Positions 44,687 through 54,916 of a stretch of 64,000 bases of DNA are shown piece by piece. The translations under genes were made by a program, and so were the position numbers. The first letter of the stretch is position 1; every line of letters begins with the position of its first letter. A model generated the notes under the pieces. It saw only the letters and a program-made list of their open reading frames with translations, had not been told where the DNA came from and made no database searches. This stretch comes from Alteribacillus persepolensis. Lineage in GTDB: Bacteria; Bacillota; Bacilli; Bacillales; Marinococcaceae. Location of the stretch: NCBI RefSeq assembly GCF_900099605.1, contig NZ_FNDK01000009.1, positions 62,001 through 126,000 on the forward strand, given 5' to 3'.

Positions 44687-45183
44687 ACGAACGCCCCTTT
44701 GCGATCATATTTTATAACCTCTTTTCTAAGAAAATGCCCTCTATTACCACTACTACAATATCTTAAAAGAGCCCAAAATCGAGAGGTGTCAGGCAGCCGT
44801 TTACATTGCAATAACGTTCATGAATACAGCGCACTTCAAAAGATTTTCACTTTTGTACAAATAAAACTCCCTTACATAAGTCTAATGTCAATAGGTGCAA
44901 TTCTCAAAATTCAGTAAATTCAGTTCAATTATATCAACGTAATGAATTATAACCTTTATAAAATAATAGTTCAATGCTTGTCTTAAAACCTCTTCGCAAT
45001 CTTGATTTTTTTCCAAAAACATAGTTTTTATTACAAAAAATCATTTGTATATCATTAATGGAAGCCAGACAGCTTACAATTGAGAGACCGTTATTACCTG
45101 TGCATCAATCATTTCAAACTCCGCTCACTCGTGCAATAAACCACTTCAGAGTACAGCTCTTCACATGTTTATGGCAGACTAAA
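44687..45183. other. intergenic upstream of the regulator, nothing recognised
   Basis: AT-rich. No gene, no terminator and no clear promoter were identified. The right end abuts the ISL3 element. Confidence 0.4.
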
Positions 45184-46913
45184 AATGGCTCTCCCTCCGT
45201 TTTGGTGAATGCATAATAGGGAATTTTCCTTTATAACATTCCATCAAGTTTTAAGGGAGAGATTTTATGTTGCCACTCCAACCTTTCTACGAAGAAGACA
45301 CATTGGAATTACTTGATGTAAACCAGGATAAAGAGGAGAGAAAGTTACATTGTATTCTACAGTCCAAAAAGGCCAGCTCTCAGTGCCCCAATTGCGGTCA
45401 ACTGTTCTCCCGCAAACATAGCCGTTACTGTCGTCATGTTAAAGACCTGCCTTTTATCGACTATAAGGTAGAACTCCAAATCATTGTGCGGAAATTCTTC
45501 TGTAATGCAACCTCCTGTAAGCAGCAGATTTTTACGGAACGTGGTTTAAATCTTTTAGAATCTTATGGACGTAGAACTGCCCGTATGGATAAGACCTTGC
45601 GGTCTATAGCTTTTTCTACAAGTGCCGAACAAGGGAGCAGGTTATCTAAACAGTTAGACGTCCCTGTCAGTGCGGCTGCACTTCTTAGATTGATACGGAA
45701 AACTTCGTTGCATTCTCCTTCTCCATCCGATGCGGTGGGAATAGATGAATGGGCCTATCTTAAGCGTCACCGATATGGCGTGCTTATATGTGATCTTTAC
45801 ACCCGACGCCCCATTGCCTTGTTAGAAGAATTTAGCGCGGATGCCGTGAGGCAGTGGATGTCGGAACATAAAAACGTCAGGGTTGTAAGTCGGGATGGTT
45901 CGCTCAAATTCAAACAAGCCATCCAGGAATCAGATCAAAACATTACACAAGTGACGGATCGCTGGCATCTGGTCCACAATTTTAACGAACGAACTGAACG
46001 CATTCTTCCGCAAGTTGTTGGTTCTCGAATCCCGATACCCAGAGATGATTCCCAACCCAGCGAAGAGCATCAACCTCACTCCTCCCAGACGGACAAAGGG
46101 AAGCAAAAGGAACAGTTAATGGATCAAGTAAAAGAATGAGGCAGTCAGGGCTATTCCTACGCATCGATCGCTAAATTATTGAAAATGGACCATGGACCAG
46201 CGCACAGCTAAAAAGTATATCCATACAACAGAGCCACCAATGCAGGGGGAAAATCAACGTCAAAGCATGTTGGATTCTTATAGAGATAGAATTCATGAGG
46301 CTGTCCAGCCAGGTGTAACAGCAAAAGAAATCTATGATGACCTTGTTTCTAAAGGCTACAGAGGATCTTTTTCACTTGTCTCTCACTATATAGCAGACAT
46401 TCGAAAACAAAAAAGAAAAGGTCATTCAAATAAACTTTATCTCTCTAGAAAGAAACTGCATCAATGGCTGTGGAAACCCTCTCAGGAAATCAAGAAACGA
46501 ACCAAATGGCTTTTTCTGGATGATTGATGTCATAGACATCCCGACCTCTCCCAGCTATATGAACACATTCAAACGTTTCAAGCGATGATTCAACATCGGA
46601 TGTCTGATTATCTTCTTGTCTGGTTGTCTAAAGCAGAACAAAGCCCCTTCGTAGAGATGAAACGCTTTGTAAAAGGAATCTGGACCGATTATAAGGCGGT
46701 CCAGAATGCTTTAAGTTATGAATGGAACAATGGTGTGCTGGAAGGCCAAATCAACCGTTTGAAAACCATTAAACGGTTGATGTATGGCAGGGTTAATTTT
46801 GATTTGATTAAGAAACAAGTTTTATATCAAGCTCTGTAAGTGACTTGTTTAAGCCCTAAATAACTTCCATGAGATAGAGCGTGATTTTTCACCAAAACGG
46901 AGGGAGAGCCATT
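45184..46913 (+). mobile_element. ISL3-family insertion sequence (decayed)
   Basis: A terminal inverted repeat of about 26 bases, GGCTCTCCCTCCGTTTTGGTGAA at the left end and its exact complement at the right end, bounds 1.7 kb holding an ISL3-type transposase. The flanks do not show a matching 8-base target duplication (CTAAAAAT versus ATTTTACT), so an outside recombination may have removed one flank. It interrupts the YesN-like regulator on its right. Confidence 0.88.
45267..46839 (+). pseudogene. ISL3-family transposase, broken by stops and frameshifts
   Basis: N-terminal zinc finger CPNCGQLF...CRHVKDLPFID and C-terminal half of the zinc site KFFCNATSCKQQIF, then the DDE domain beginning VGIDEWAYLKRHRYG and RWHLVHNFNERTERI. 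The frame stops at about 46137, restarts after a short duplication (GACCATGGACCAG) at 46192, stops again at 46527 and resumes to the C-terminal EGQINRLKTIKRLMYGRVNF. Three lesions make it inactive. Confidence 0.88.
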
Positions 46914-47712
46914 TTACTCTTGCCAAATACAAAATCGGAATACATTCGCCCAACCGAGAACGTTATGGGACTTTTTCCTTTGCTCCTGGCGTGATACTCG
47001 TTTATGAAATCGGTAACTTTTCTTTCTAACCGTTGAGGGTTTTTGTCCGGTAGGCAGATCACATATTCACAATTGTCGTTGGGGAACCCGATAAGATTCT
47101 GATCGTGTATCACTTGATTTAAGGTCTCATGGAATACTTTTATCTTCAATTTTTGTAAATCGGTCATTTCATTTTCAACATCCGCCAATTGTGCGACCAT
47201 TACCACATAGTTCAACGAATCGTCCTGATATTGAAACTTTGATTTTTCCAGATTCACTGTGTCTTCTGTAATGTATTTATACATAATGTCGCGGATAAAA
47301 GCCTTAAAAGTCATGGACTGATAAATTTGGTGTGCTTCTTCCAATTGCAATACATACATCCGGTCCCTTTTCGTTTGAATAAAGTCCATTTTAATTTTCT
47401 CAAGAACACCCGTGAACATGGGGAGCAAGACGGGATTGGCATATTTAAAATCGTCATAACCGCTAATCACAATGGTATAAAGCTGGGGATGGAACTCCTT
47501 CGCTTTCAGGATGAGCTCTAAACCGTCCATAAACGACATCTGGATATCTGTTAATAAAAAACGTCAGGTTTTAGATTTTTTATAAGTTCAAGCGCTAAAA
47601 CGCCATCCTTTGCTCTGCCAACCACTTGCATATCGAATGCCGCCCAATCGATGGAATTGGTTAATCCTTCAAGGATCGTGGTTTCGTCATCTACTAAAAT
47701 TACTTTTAACAT
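46912..47712 (-). pseudogene. YesN-like AraC-type response regulator, truncated by the insertion sequence
   Basis: Starts MLKVILVDDETTILEGLTNS, a receiver domain with Asp pocket, with AAGGAG nine bases upstream. The frame shifts in a run of six T inside KPDVF...LLTDIQMSFMDGLEL, so the phospho-acceptor Asp region is split. The linker continues to DFVFGKSK and then enters the right end of the ISL3 element, so the C-terminal AraC HTH is lost. Upstream is the matching kinase remnant. Confidence 0.85.
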
Positions 47713-47719
47713 AGCCATC

Positions 47720-48282
47720 TTCTCCTTGTATTTTTAGAATCGTAATCCAACAAGTGGATCCAATGTTATATTCACTTATAAAATCCAACCCATAAGAGGG
47801 ACCGAAGAAAATTTGAATCCGGTCGCGGATATTATCAATACATAGCCCCTCGAGGGATTGGCGGATACCTTTTTATTGTTCAGCATTGAGTGAAATGCTC
47901 CGGCAATTGCTGCGTCATGCCGACCGGTATCATGTACGGAAAGAATAGCGTGTCCTCCGTTTCAGAAATGTCAACGGAAATAAATCCGGGCTCTTTTTTT
48001 AGGTTGAAGCCGTGGCAGATTGCATTTTTAACTAAAGGCTGCAATAAGAGCTTTATCGTTTGGTATTGGAATAAACCAGGACTGCAGTGGATCGAATAGT
48101 CAAATTGATCCTGGTAACGGATTTTTTGAATCACAAAATAGCTTTCGACATGACGGAGCTCCTCCTCAATCGTTATAATGTCACGCCCTTTGCTTATGCT
48201 GATACGGAACAGGTTAGTAAGCGCTTTCGTTAATTGAACGGTTTGATCGGTTGCTTCGCTTCGGGCCAGCCAGTTCTATTTT
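47720..48282 (-). pseudogene. YesM-like sensor kinase remnant
   Basis: Frames that read EEELRHVESYFVIQKIRYQDQF, LLLQPLVKNAICHGFN (the N-box of the YesM/LytS histidine kinase ATPase domain), VDISETEDTLFF, then a shift to SRGYVLIISAT or GIDNIRDRIQIFFG. N-terminal membrane and sensor parts are missing. The 5' end is cut near 48282, where a pyruvate carboxylase fragment on the opposite strand begins. It paired with the regulator remnant downstream. Confidence 0.8.
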
Positions 48283-48304
48283 TTTATCAATTGGAGGGAG
48301 AAGG

Positions 48305-48570
48305 TTGAGAAAAATTAACAAGGTATTGGTGGCAAACCGAGGAGAATTTGCCATTCATGTATTTTGTGCATGAAAGAAGCCGATTGATGCTTATTTAGAT
48401 ATTCAAGATATTATTCGAATCGAGAAGCAAGCGGAGGTAGACGCTATCCATACAGGATACGGATTTTTATCATAAAATATTGAATTTTCCATAAAATGTG
48501 AGGAAGAGGACATTATTTTAAATCGGCACATTTAGATATGTTTGGAGACAAGGTAAAAGCTAGAACCCAA
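48305..48570 (+). pseudogene. fragment of a second pyruvate carboxylase (biotin carboxylase N terminus)
   Basis: After GGAGGGAGAAGG the frame reads LRKINKVLVANRGEFAIHVFCA, then a stop, then [33 protein letters not shown], another stop, NIEFSIKCEEEDIIL and further stops. It aligns with residues 8-130 of the intact pyruvate carboxylase at 49741-53190, with a deletion of about 40 residues after VFCA. The copy is on the opposite strand to the intact gene. Confidence 0.85.
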
Positions 48571-48682
48571 CCACTTGTTTTTTCAATTCCTTCACAGTAG
48601 GAATAGTGGCATCTTCCCGCAGTCCACGCCAACGGTCCATGGGGCAGGGCTTTTTGAAAAATCAGATCACTTCACATCTTCC

Positions 48683-48991
48683 TTATTCTTTTTCAACAGT
48701 CCAGGTGAATGATAGATTAATAATCAAATGATTGGAAAAGGAATGAGGAACCTTACTTCCTTGATGCAAGTATAATAGGGATAGACAATCTTCAAATTCT
48801 GCATCAGTAATCGTACCGTTACGTAAGTCTATTAATAACTCATCCCGTATCTTTTCTAGTATTCTTTCCCCTAGATCAGTATCTGCCTCTACCAGGCACA
48901 CCTTTTGGCCTGATATAAGGGAATGTATAATCGTTCCTATTCCTTTTTCTATAAAACGTTCCCATCCATTTCCTCTCAATATGCTGTTCAT
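48683..48991 (-). CDS. hypothetical protein
   Basis: 102 residues, MNSILRGNGWERFIEKGIGT... followed by an SGQKVCLVEADTDLGERILE segment. No family recognised, no signal peptide. Given the decayed surroundings it could be a remnant of a longer gene (its C terminus, HSFSNHLIINLSFTWTVEKE, does not look family-like). Confidence 0.35.
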   Translation of the reverse strand: MNSILRGNGWERFIEKGIGTIIHSLISGQKVCLVEADTDLGERILEKIRDELLIDLRNGTITDAEFEDCLSLLYLHQGSKVPHSFSNHLIINLSFTWTVEKE

Positions 48992-49049
48992 TTAGAACTC
49001 CACCTTCATGTTAGATAAATAATAGTGATGTATGAGTAAAGACATATTT

Positions 49050-49440
49050 TACTTAAGCTTGGTATCTAAATTTTTCCATAATGTTGTCTTACTAAATCCA
49101 AAAAATTCTGCGAGCTCTGTCATACTCTCTTGTCTGATAGCTTCCAAATAATTTTTTCTAATTCTTACAATATTTTCTTTTTCGCCTAAGAAACTTCTTC
49201 CCTACTTCACCGGGTTTTTGCTTGCCCATCAATTGTGAAACATCTTCTTCCAATTGCTATATATCTTAAGATGATTCCCTCAACTTTTGAAGTTTAAAAG
49301 TTTTCTTGTTTATTTTCTGACTAACTTGTAACACGTTTGAATCAGAAATTCCCATATTCTTCACTAATACATACATTTTCTGACGATCTTAATCCAATAC
49401 CCTTAAGCAATTCTTATGAGAATAAATTTCATTATTTATA
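49050..49440 (-). pseudogene. remnant of a Fis-type HTH regulator
   Basis: On the minus strand, KENIVRIRKNYLEAIRQ and QESMTELAEFFGFSKTTLWK are readable before a stop. The second segment is like the C-terminal Fis-type HTH of sigma-54-dependent activators (xxxLxxxLGISRTTLWRKL). Upstream frames are broken. A tentative reading. Confidence 0.4.
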
Positions 49441-49473
49441 AGCCCGACGGACTGAAGGATTTTAAAGCATAAA

Positions 49474-49546
49474 AAAGGGAGTACCTCCCCAAACCTCGAA
49501 AAAATTGTTACCACACAAAATTCACGAGATTGTGGGAACTCCCTTT
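49474..49546. repeat. short inverted-repeat element (MITE-like)
   Basis: AAAGGGAGTACCTCCCCA at the left and, inverted at the right, AAAGGGAGTTCCCACAATC. The outer nine bases match perfectly and both are followed by CTCG. The total length of 73 bases suggests the joined ends of an insertion sequence with the middle deleted, or a MITE. It could also act as a terminator (T after the right arm). Confidence 0.5.
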
Positions 49547-49740
49547 ATCTATTTATTTCCGACAAGAGAGCTTGTTTGACCTGTAAGAATTATACGATTT
49601 CGAACCTACCCATCTTTGAGTCTGCATTTTTCTACTTCTCCATTCCTCGGTGTGATGGGAAAAATTTCATTTGGCCATTTATTTTTATCTGTCTACCTTT
49701 CGGTGAGCATATCACTAAAGAAAGACAAACTGTTTATTTA

Positions 49741-52700
49741 TTATTTTTCCAATTCAATCAATAAATCACCAGATTCAACTGTATCTCCATCTGAAGCATG
49801 GATATCTTTTACTTTTCCATCGAAAGGGGCCTGTACGGTTGTTTCCATTTTCATGGCTTCAGTGATCATTAAGTGATCACCTTTTTTCACAGATTCTCCT
49901 TTTTCCACCAGTTTTTTGATGACTGTTCCTGGCATAGAAGCTCCGATTTGATTCGGGTTACTTTTATCAACTTTTGGACGGCTTGTAACATTCGTTTTTA
50001 CGTTTTGATCTTTGATCATTACTTCACGTGGCTGGCCATTCAATTCAAAGTATACAATTCTATTACCGTCATCCTGTGGTTTTGATACAGAGACAAGCTT
50101 GACGATAAGAGTTTTCCCTTGTTCAATCTCCACTTCAATCTCTTCACCTAGTCGAAGTCCATAGAAGAAAGTAGGTGTATCAAGAACAGAGACGTCTCCA
50201 AATTGCTCACGGAACTTCTCGAATTCCATGAATACTTTTGGATATAATGCATAGGAAAGAATGTCATGGTCTGTTACTTGACGGTCTAGTATGTTATATA
50301 GATCTTCTTTTAATTCTTGAAAGCGTATAGGCTCCAGATTTTCTCCTGGACGGTTCGTAATGGCTTCTCTGCCCTTAAGAATAATGTTTTGCAGCTCTTT
50401 AGGAAATCCTTGATATGGTTGCCCTAAATAACCTTGGAAGAACTCAACGACAGAGTCAGGGAAATCAAGATTTTCTCCATTTTCATATAAATCATCTTCG
50501 GTTAAGTCGTTTTGTACCATATATAAAGCCATATCCCCAACCACCTTAGATGAAGGCGTTACTTTCACGACATCACCAAACATGTCATTAACACGACGGT
50601 ACATTTTCTTCACGTCATTCCAGCGACCTTTAAGGCCTACTGCTTTTGCCTGCTGTTGGAGGTTACTATATTGACCGCCAGGCATTTCATGCTCGTACAC
50701 TTCAGTATGTGGAGCGTTCATACCGCTTTCAAACCCTTGATAATACTTTCTCGTATAATCCCAGTATTCGTTAAGCTTTTCAAGCGCCTTAATATCAATG
50801 TTCGGCTGTCTTTCGTTTCCATCTAATGCGTAGTATAGGCTATTTGCGCTTGGCTGAGAAGTGAGTCCTGCCATTGAAGCCGAGGCTACATCTACGATAT
50901 CTACTCCCGCTTCCACTGCACGGGCATAGGACAAAATTCCATTTCCGCTTGTGTCATGTGTATGAAGATGAATAGGGATATCAATCGTTGACTTCAATTC
51001 AGAAATTAATTGATAAGCAGCTTCCGGCTTTAATAGACCTGCCATGTCTTTAATACCCAATATATGGGCTCCAGCGTTTTCTAACTCTTTAGCTATGTTC
51101 TTATAGTACGTTAAATCATACTTATCACGTGTTGAGTCAAGGATATCTCCTGTATAACAAATCGCAGCTTCCGCAATTTTCTCCTGAGTTCTAACTTCAT
51201 CAATTGTAAGTTTCATGCTTTCAATCCAGTTAAGAGAGTCGAAAATACGGAACACATCAATACCGGCGTTTGCAGACTTTTCAACAAACTCTTTTATAAC
51301 GTTGTCCGGATAACTTTTGTAACCTACAGCATTAGAAGCTCGCAGAAGCATTTGGAAGAGAGTATTTGGCATTTTTTCACGCAATGTTAAGAGACGCTCC
51401 CAAGGATCTTCATGCAAGAAACGCATTGTCACATCAAATGTTGCTCCTCCCCACATTTCAGAAGAGAATAGATTCGGCAAAAGACGTGCTGTCGGCTCAG
51501 CAATTTTCTTCAAGTCATGGGTACGTACACGTGTCGCAAGAAGTGACTGATGGGCATCGCGGAACGTCGTATCTGTTAACAATACTTCTTGTTGCTTTTT
51601 CACCCAATCTGCGAGTCCTTCTGGTCCTTTTTCATCCAGAATTTGCTTGGAACTACTTGGAAAAGCTTCACTTTGTTTAATGGATGGAAGTTCTGGCTGC
51701 TCAAAAATCGGCTTTCTCTTGTTTTCCAATTCAGGATATCCGTTGACAATCGTCTCTCCAATAAAGTTAAGCATCTTCGTGCCACGGTCTTTCCGCTTCG
51801 CAAACACAAACAACTCAGGTGTACTTTCTATAAAGGAGGTGTCGTATTCGCCGGAAAGGAACTCCTCATGCTGCACAACGTTCTCTAGGAAGCTAATATT
51901 TGTTTTAATACCACGGATACGGAATTCTCGTAAATTACGAAGCATTTTTGCCGATGCTCCTTCAAACGTAAGGGACCAGGTAGACACTTTTACAAGCAAG
52001 GAATCATAGTGAGGTGTAATAACTGCCCCTTGGAAACCGTTTCCTGCATCTAGGCGAACTCCAAATCCACCACTGGAGCGATAAGCCATAATCTTACCGG
52101 TATCAGGCAAGAAATTATTTGCCGGGTCTTCTGTTGTAATACGGGATTGAATAGCAAAACCGCTTGTTGTGATTTCTTCTTGAGATGGAATGCCTATTTC
52201 ATTACCGTGAAGGGACTTTCCTGATGCGATATAGAGCTGAGTTTGGACAATATCCACCCCAGTTACCATTTCAGTGATTGTATGTTCAACTTGAACACGT
52301 GGGTTCACTTCAATAAAGTAAAACTCACCGTCTGGGTTAACAAGAAATTCAACAGTACCAGCATTTAAATATTTAATATTCTCCGCCAGCTTAAGCGCAG
52401 CTGCACACATATCTTCGCGCAATTCTTTGCTCAAAGCTACACTTGGTGCAATTTCCACTACTTTTTGGTGACGGCGCTGTACGGAACAATCCCTATCATA
52501 AAGATGAACAATGTTACCTTCCATATCACCAAGTATCTGTACTTCTATATGTTTTGGATTTTCAATAAATTTTTCTACATATACTTCATCACTTCCGAAA
52601 GAAGACTTTGCCTCAGAACGAGCGCGGTTGTAAGCTTCTTCCAATGCTTCCTGGCTGCGGACAATCCGCATGCCGCGTCCGCCCCCGCCAAGAGATGCTT

Positions 52701-53190
52701 TTATAATAAAAGGGAAACCATTTTCATCAGCAAATTCTTGAATCTCAGCAAGTTCTGATACGGGACCATCGCTTCCCGGTATAACTGGAAGACCTGCTTG
52801 AATTGCCGTTTCTCTTGCTCGCACTTTATCTCCAAACATGTGCAAATGCTCTGTTCTAGGACCTATAAAGATAATGCCTTCTTCTTCACAGCGTTTCGCA
52901 AATTCGAGATTTTCTGACAAAAAGCCATACCCAGGATGGATAGCATCTACATCATTTGCTTTTGCTGTGTCAATGATGCTCTCAATATCAAGATATGCAT
53001 CTATAGGCTTTTTTCCTTCCCCAATTAAATATGCTTCATCCGCCTTATAGCGGTGGAAAGCACCTGTATCCTCTTTCGAGTACACAGCCACTGTTCGAAT
53101 ATGTAACTCTGTGCACGCACGGAAAATTCTTATAGCGATTTCCCCGCGGTTTGCTACTAATATTTTGTTTATTTCTCCTAAACTACTCAT
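49741..53190 (-). CDS. pycA: pyruvate carboxylase
   Basis: 1149 residues from the ATG with AAAGGAGG six bases upstream, the normal length. Biotin carboxylase at about 6-460 (KILVANRGEIAIRIFRA, ATP-binding KASLGGGGRGMRIV, FLSENLEFAKRCEE), carboxyltransferase at about 530-1000 (DTTFRDAHQSLLATRVRT with metal and Arg, HLHTHDTSGNG), biotin carrier at the C terminus (MITEAMKMETTVQAP with biotinyl-Lys). It makes oxaloacetate from pyruvate. In Bacillus pycA usually lies by ftsW and ctaA; here it sits beside an itaconate-like catabolic locus that releases pyruvate, so it may be a second copy. Confidence 0.97.
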   Translation of the reverse strand: MSSLGEINKILVANRGEIAIRIFRACTELHIRTVAVYSKEDTGAFHRYKADEAYLIGEGKKPIDAYLDIESIIDTAKANDVDAIHPGYGFLSENLEFAKRCEEEGIIFIGPRTEHLHMFGDKVRARETAIQAGLPVIPGSDGPVSELAEIQEFADENGFPFIIKASLGGGGRGMRIVRSQEALEEAYNRARSEAKSSFGSDEVYVEKFIENPKHIEVQILGDMEGNIVHLYDRDCSVQRRHQKVVEIAPSVALSKELREDMCAAALKLAENIKYLNAGTVEFLVNPDGEFYFIEVNPRVQVEHTITEMVTGVDIVQTQLYIASGKSLHGNEIGIPSQEEITTSGFAIQSRITTEDPANNFLPDTGKIMAYRSSGGFGVRLDAGNGFQGAVITPHYDSLLVKVSTWSLTFEGASAKMLRNLREFRIRGIKTNISFLENVVQHEEFLSGEYDTSFIESTPELFVFAKRKDRGTKMLNFIGETIVNGYPELENKRKPIFEQPELPSIKQSEAFPSSSKQILDEKGPEGLADWVKKQQEVLLTDTTFRDAHQSLLATRVRTHDLKKIAEPTARLLPNLFSSEMWGGATFDVTMRFLHEDPWERLLTLREKMPNTLFQMLLRASNAVGYKSYPDNVIKEFVEKSANAGIDVFRIFDSLNWIESMKLTIDEVRTQEKIAEAAICYTGDILDSTRDKYDLTYYKNIAKELENAGAHILGIKDMAGLLKPEAAYQLISELKSTIDIPIHLHTHDTSGNGILSYARAVEAGVDIVDVASASMAGLTSQPSANSLYYALDGNERQPNIDIKALEKLNEYWDYTRKYYQGFESGMNAPHTEVYEHEMPGGQYSNLQQQAKAVGLKGRWNDVKKMYRRVNDMFGDVVKVTPSSKVVGDMALYMVQNDLTEDDLYENGENLDFPDSVVEFFQGYLGQPYQGFPKELQNIILKGREAITNRPGENLEPIRFQELKEDLYNILDRQVTDHDILSYALYPKVFMEFEKFREQFGDVSVLDTPTFFYGLRLGEEIEVEIEQGKTLIVKLVSVSKPQDDGNRIVYFELNGQPREVMIKDQNVKTNVTSRPKVDKSNPNQIGASMPGTVIKKLVEKGESVKKGDHLMITEAMKMETTVQAPFDGKVKDIHASDGDTVESGDLLIELEK

Positions 53191-53549
53191 CCAATTCCTC
53201 CTTTGGGGGCCGGCAATAAAAAACACCAATATCATGGAAGGGGTACCGATGAAAAAGCCATAGCTTCGACACACTAAACAAACCTGCAATCCAAAAAGGA
53301 GTTCGAACGAACGCAGTGTCATACCAACCAGCACACATCGCTATCGGTACGCCATCTCAAAGACAAAAAGCTCTACTGAAGAGGTGTTACTAAGCCGTAC
53401 CCAACGTTATCAGTGGCAGCATCAACAGTCGAGTAGACCAGGGGAATTTTCCCCCTCCAATTTCCAAGTTGTCCTTTTGTATATCCTAATTTAAAATCGA
53501 AAACACTGATAATCCAAAATGGTAAACAAATAGTACTTACTTTCGATAT
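53191..53549. other. intergenic upstream of pycA
   Basis: Contains the GGGGAATTTTCCCC hairpin-like palindrome at 53441-53454 but no obvious gene or promoter. Confidence 0.4.
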
Positions 53550-53785
53550 TTAACTCCTTATTTGCTTTGACCAACCAATTTGGATTACCCGGAATAGCGA
53601 TTTTTTCTTACCTTTGTATTTTTTTACAGAAAACGACGATGAATCATTAAGGTTCATTCGAGAAACACCTGTTTCAATGGCAGCTTTAGAAACAGCTTCT
53701 GTTACTTGATCAGCAACCCTAGGGTCAAAAGGACTGGGAATCACGTAATCATCGTGAAGTTCATCATCTGAAATTAATCCAGCAA
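53550..53785 (-). pseudogene. C-terminal fragment of NAD-dependent malic enzyme
   Basis: LISDDELHDDYVIPSPFDPRVADQV and EAVSKAAIETGVSRMNL match the conserved end of bacterial malic enzymes (IPSPFDPRVAPAVA...ETGVAR). The rest of the gene is missing and the upstream sequence belongs to a Spo0E-like frame, so a deletion joined the two. Confidence 0.8.
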
Positions 53786-53947
53786 ATGTGAACAATCACC
53801 CTGCTCCAACATTTGATTTAGAACCTTATTTATCTCTACGTCTAATTGTTGACTTAGCTTTATTGTTTTTGGATGAGTGAATCCTTTTTCTTGAACGGAG
53901 ATATATAATAATCCTTGAATCTTTTCAACGTTATTTTTTTTTATGAT
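53774..53947 (-). CDS. Spo0E-like aspartyl-phosphate phosphatase, non-standard start
   Basis: 57 residues reading NNVEKIQGLLYISVQEKGFT, then HPKTIKLSQQLDVEINKVL. The SQxLD motif is the Spo0E family signature; the family dephosphorylates Spo0A-P. There is a good GGGAGG site but the codon eight bases downstream is ATC, with ATA next and no ATG, GTG or TTG near, so it may be unexpressed or start at a rare codon. The C terminus runs into the malic enzyme fragment and is probably not original. Confidence 0.55.
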   Translation of the reverse strand: MIKKNNVEKIQGLLYISVQEKGFTHPKTIKLSQQLDVEINKVLNQMLEQGDCSHLLD

Positions 53948-54025
53948 TTTAATCTCCTCCCTTTGTGATTTAATATCTATACACCTCCGTATCGAATTTT
54001 ATCCGTAACCCCCACTTCCAATCAC

Positions 54026-54874
54026 TTAAAAATTAGACTTTTGTAGGGTAAGTCGGGCTTTTTTTATTAAAGGTTCATCAATCATTTTTCCATTGAGTTG
54101 GAAAACTGACTGTCCTGTTGTTTCAGCTACCTTCAAAATCTTTTGCGCCTCTAAAACCTCTTGTTCTGTCGGAACAAAGCTTTTATTAACGACTTGAATT
54201 TGGTTTGGATGAATTATTAACTTACCCGCAAACCCTTGTCTTTTCGCAATTTCTACTTCTTCCTGAAGTCCATCAATATGATTAAAATTCGCATACACTG
54301 TGTCTATTGGTTGAAGTATTCCTGCAGCTCGGGAAGCGTTAGCTATGTGAGCACGAGCATACATCAATTCAAAACCATTTTTAGAAGGTGTAATATTTAC
54401 ATCTAAGGAGTAATCTATTGCCCCGAATGCAACTTGATTAATACGGGGTGATGCATTTGAAATTTCATAACAAAATTGGAGCCCAGTAGCATTTTCAATA
54501 ATAGGTACAATCTCAAGCGGATCTTGCACTCTATACTTGTCCTCACAATGTTGTAGGATATTCTCCACTAATTTGATCTGATTACTGTCAGACGCTTTTG
54601 GTAGAACCACTCCTCTTAACTCTTTCTGATAGTTTTTGAGAAAATAATCAATATCATCCATATAATAAGGAGATTCAAGAGAATTCACACGTACAAAAAC
54701 GTTTTTTTTACTAGAATAAAGGGCATCGATAGCTATTTTACGAGCTTCCTCTTTTTCGTTTATCGCTACGGCATCCTCTAAATCATAAATAATAATATCA
54801 GCCTCAAGAGTTTCTGCTTTTTGAAGTAGTGTCCTATTGTTCCCAGGAACGAATAACCATGATCGTCTTAACAT
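54026..54874 (-). CDS. CitE/HpcH-type lyase, probably citramalyl-CoA lyase
   Basis: 282 residues of the CitE family: RRSWLFVPGNNRTLLQKA, DIIIYDLEDAVAINEKEEAR (metal ligands), NVFVRVNSLES, IVPIIENATGLQF (catalytic Glu), VAFGAIDYSLDVNI and GFAGKLIIHPNQIQVVN. In the itaconate pathway this enzyme splits (S)-citramalyl-CoA to pyruvate and acetyl-CoA. That precise role is inferred from the CoA-transferase, hydratase and regulator genes upstream; (3S)-malyl-CoA lyase or thioesterase are alternatives. AGGAGG precedes the ATG. Confidence 0.85.
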   Translation of the reverse strand: MLRRSWLFVPGNNRTLLQKAETLEADIIIYDLEDAVAINEKEEARKIAIDALYSSKKNVFVRVNSLESPYYMDDIDYFLKNYQKELRGVVLPKASDSNQIKLVENILQHCEDKYRVQDPLEIVPIIENATGLQFCYEISNASPRINQVAFGAIDYSLDVNITPSKNGFELMYARAHIANASRAAGILQPIDTVYANFNHIDGLQEEVEIAKRQGFAGKLIIHPNQIQVVNKSFVPTEQEVLEAQKILKVAETTGQSVFQLNGKMIDEPLIKKARLTLQKSNF

Positions 54875-54916
54875 GTCACTTCCTCCTAAATGTTCACTCT
54901 GTATGTTGATTAGTTA

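Noticed and set aside
47327-47521. Plus-strand open frame over the YesN-like remnant
   Set aside because: Shadow frame opposite the receiver domain sequence; no ribosome site or family resemblance.
53441-53454. GGGGAATTTTCCCC as a regulatory site of pycA
   Set aside because: Only a six-base-pair stem with a two-base loop; too short and too far from the start codon to support a claim.
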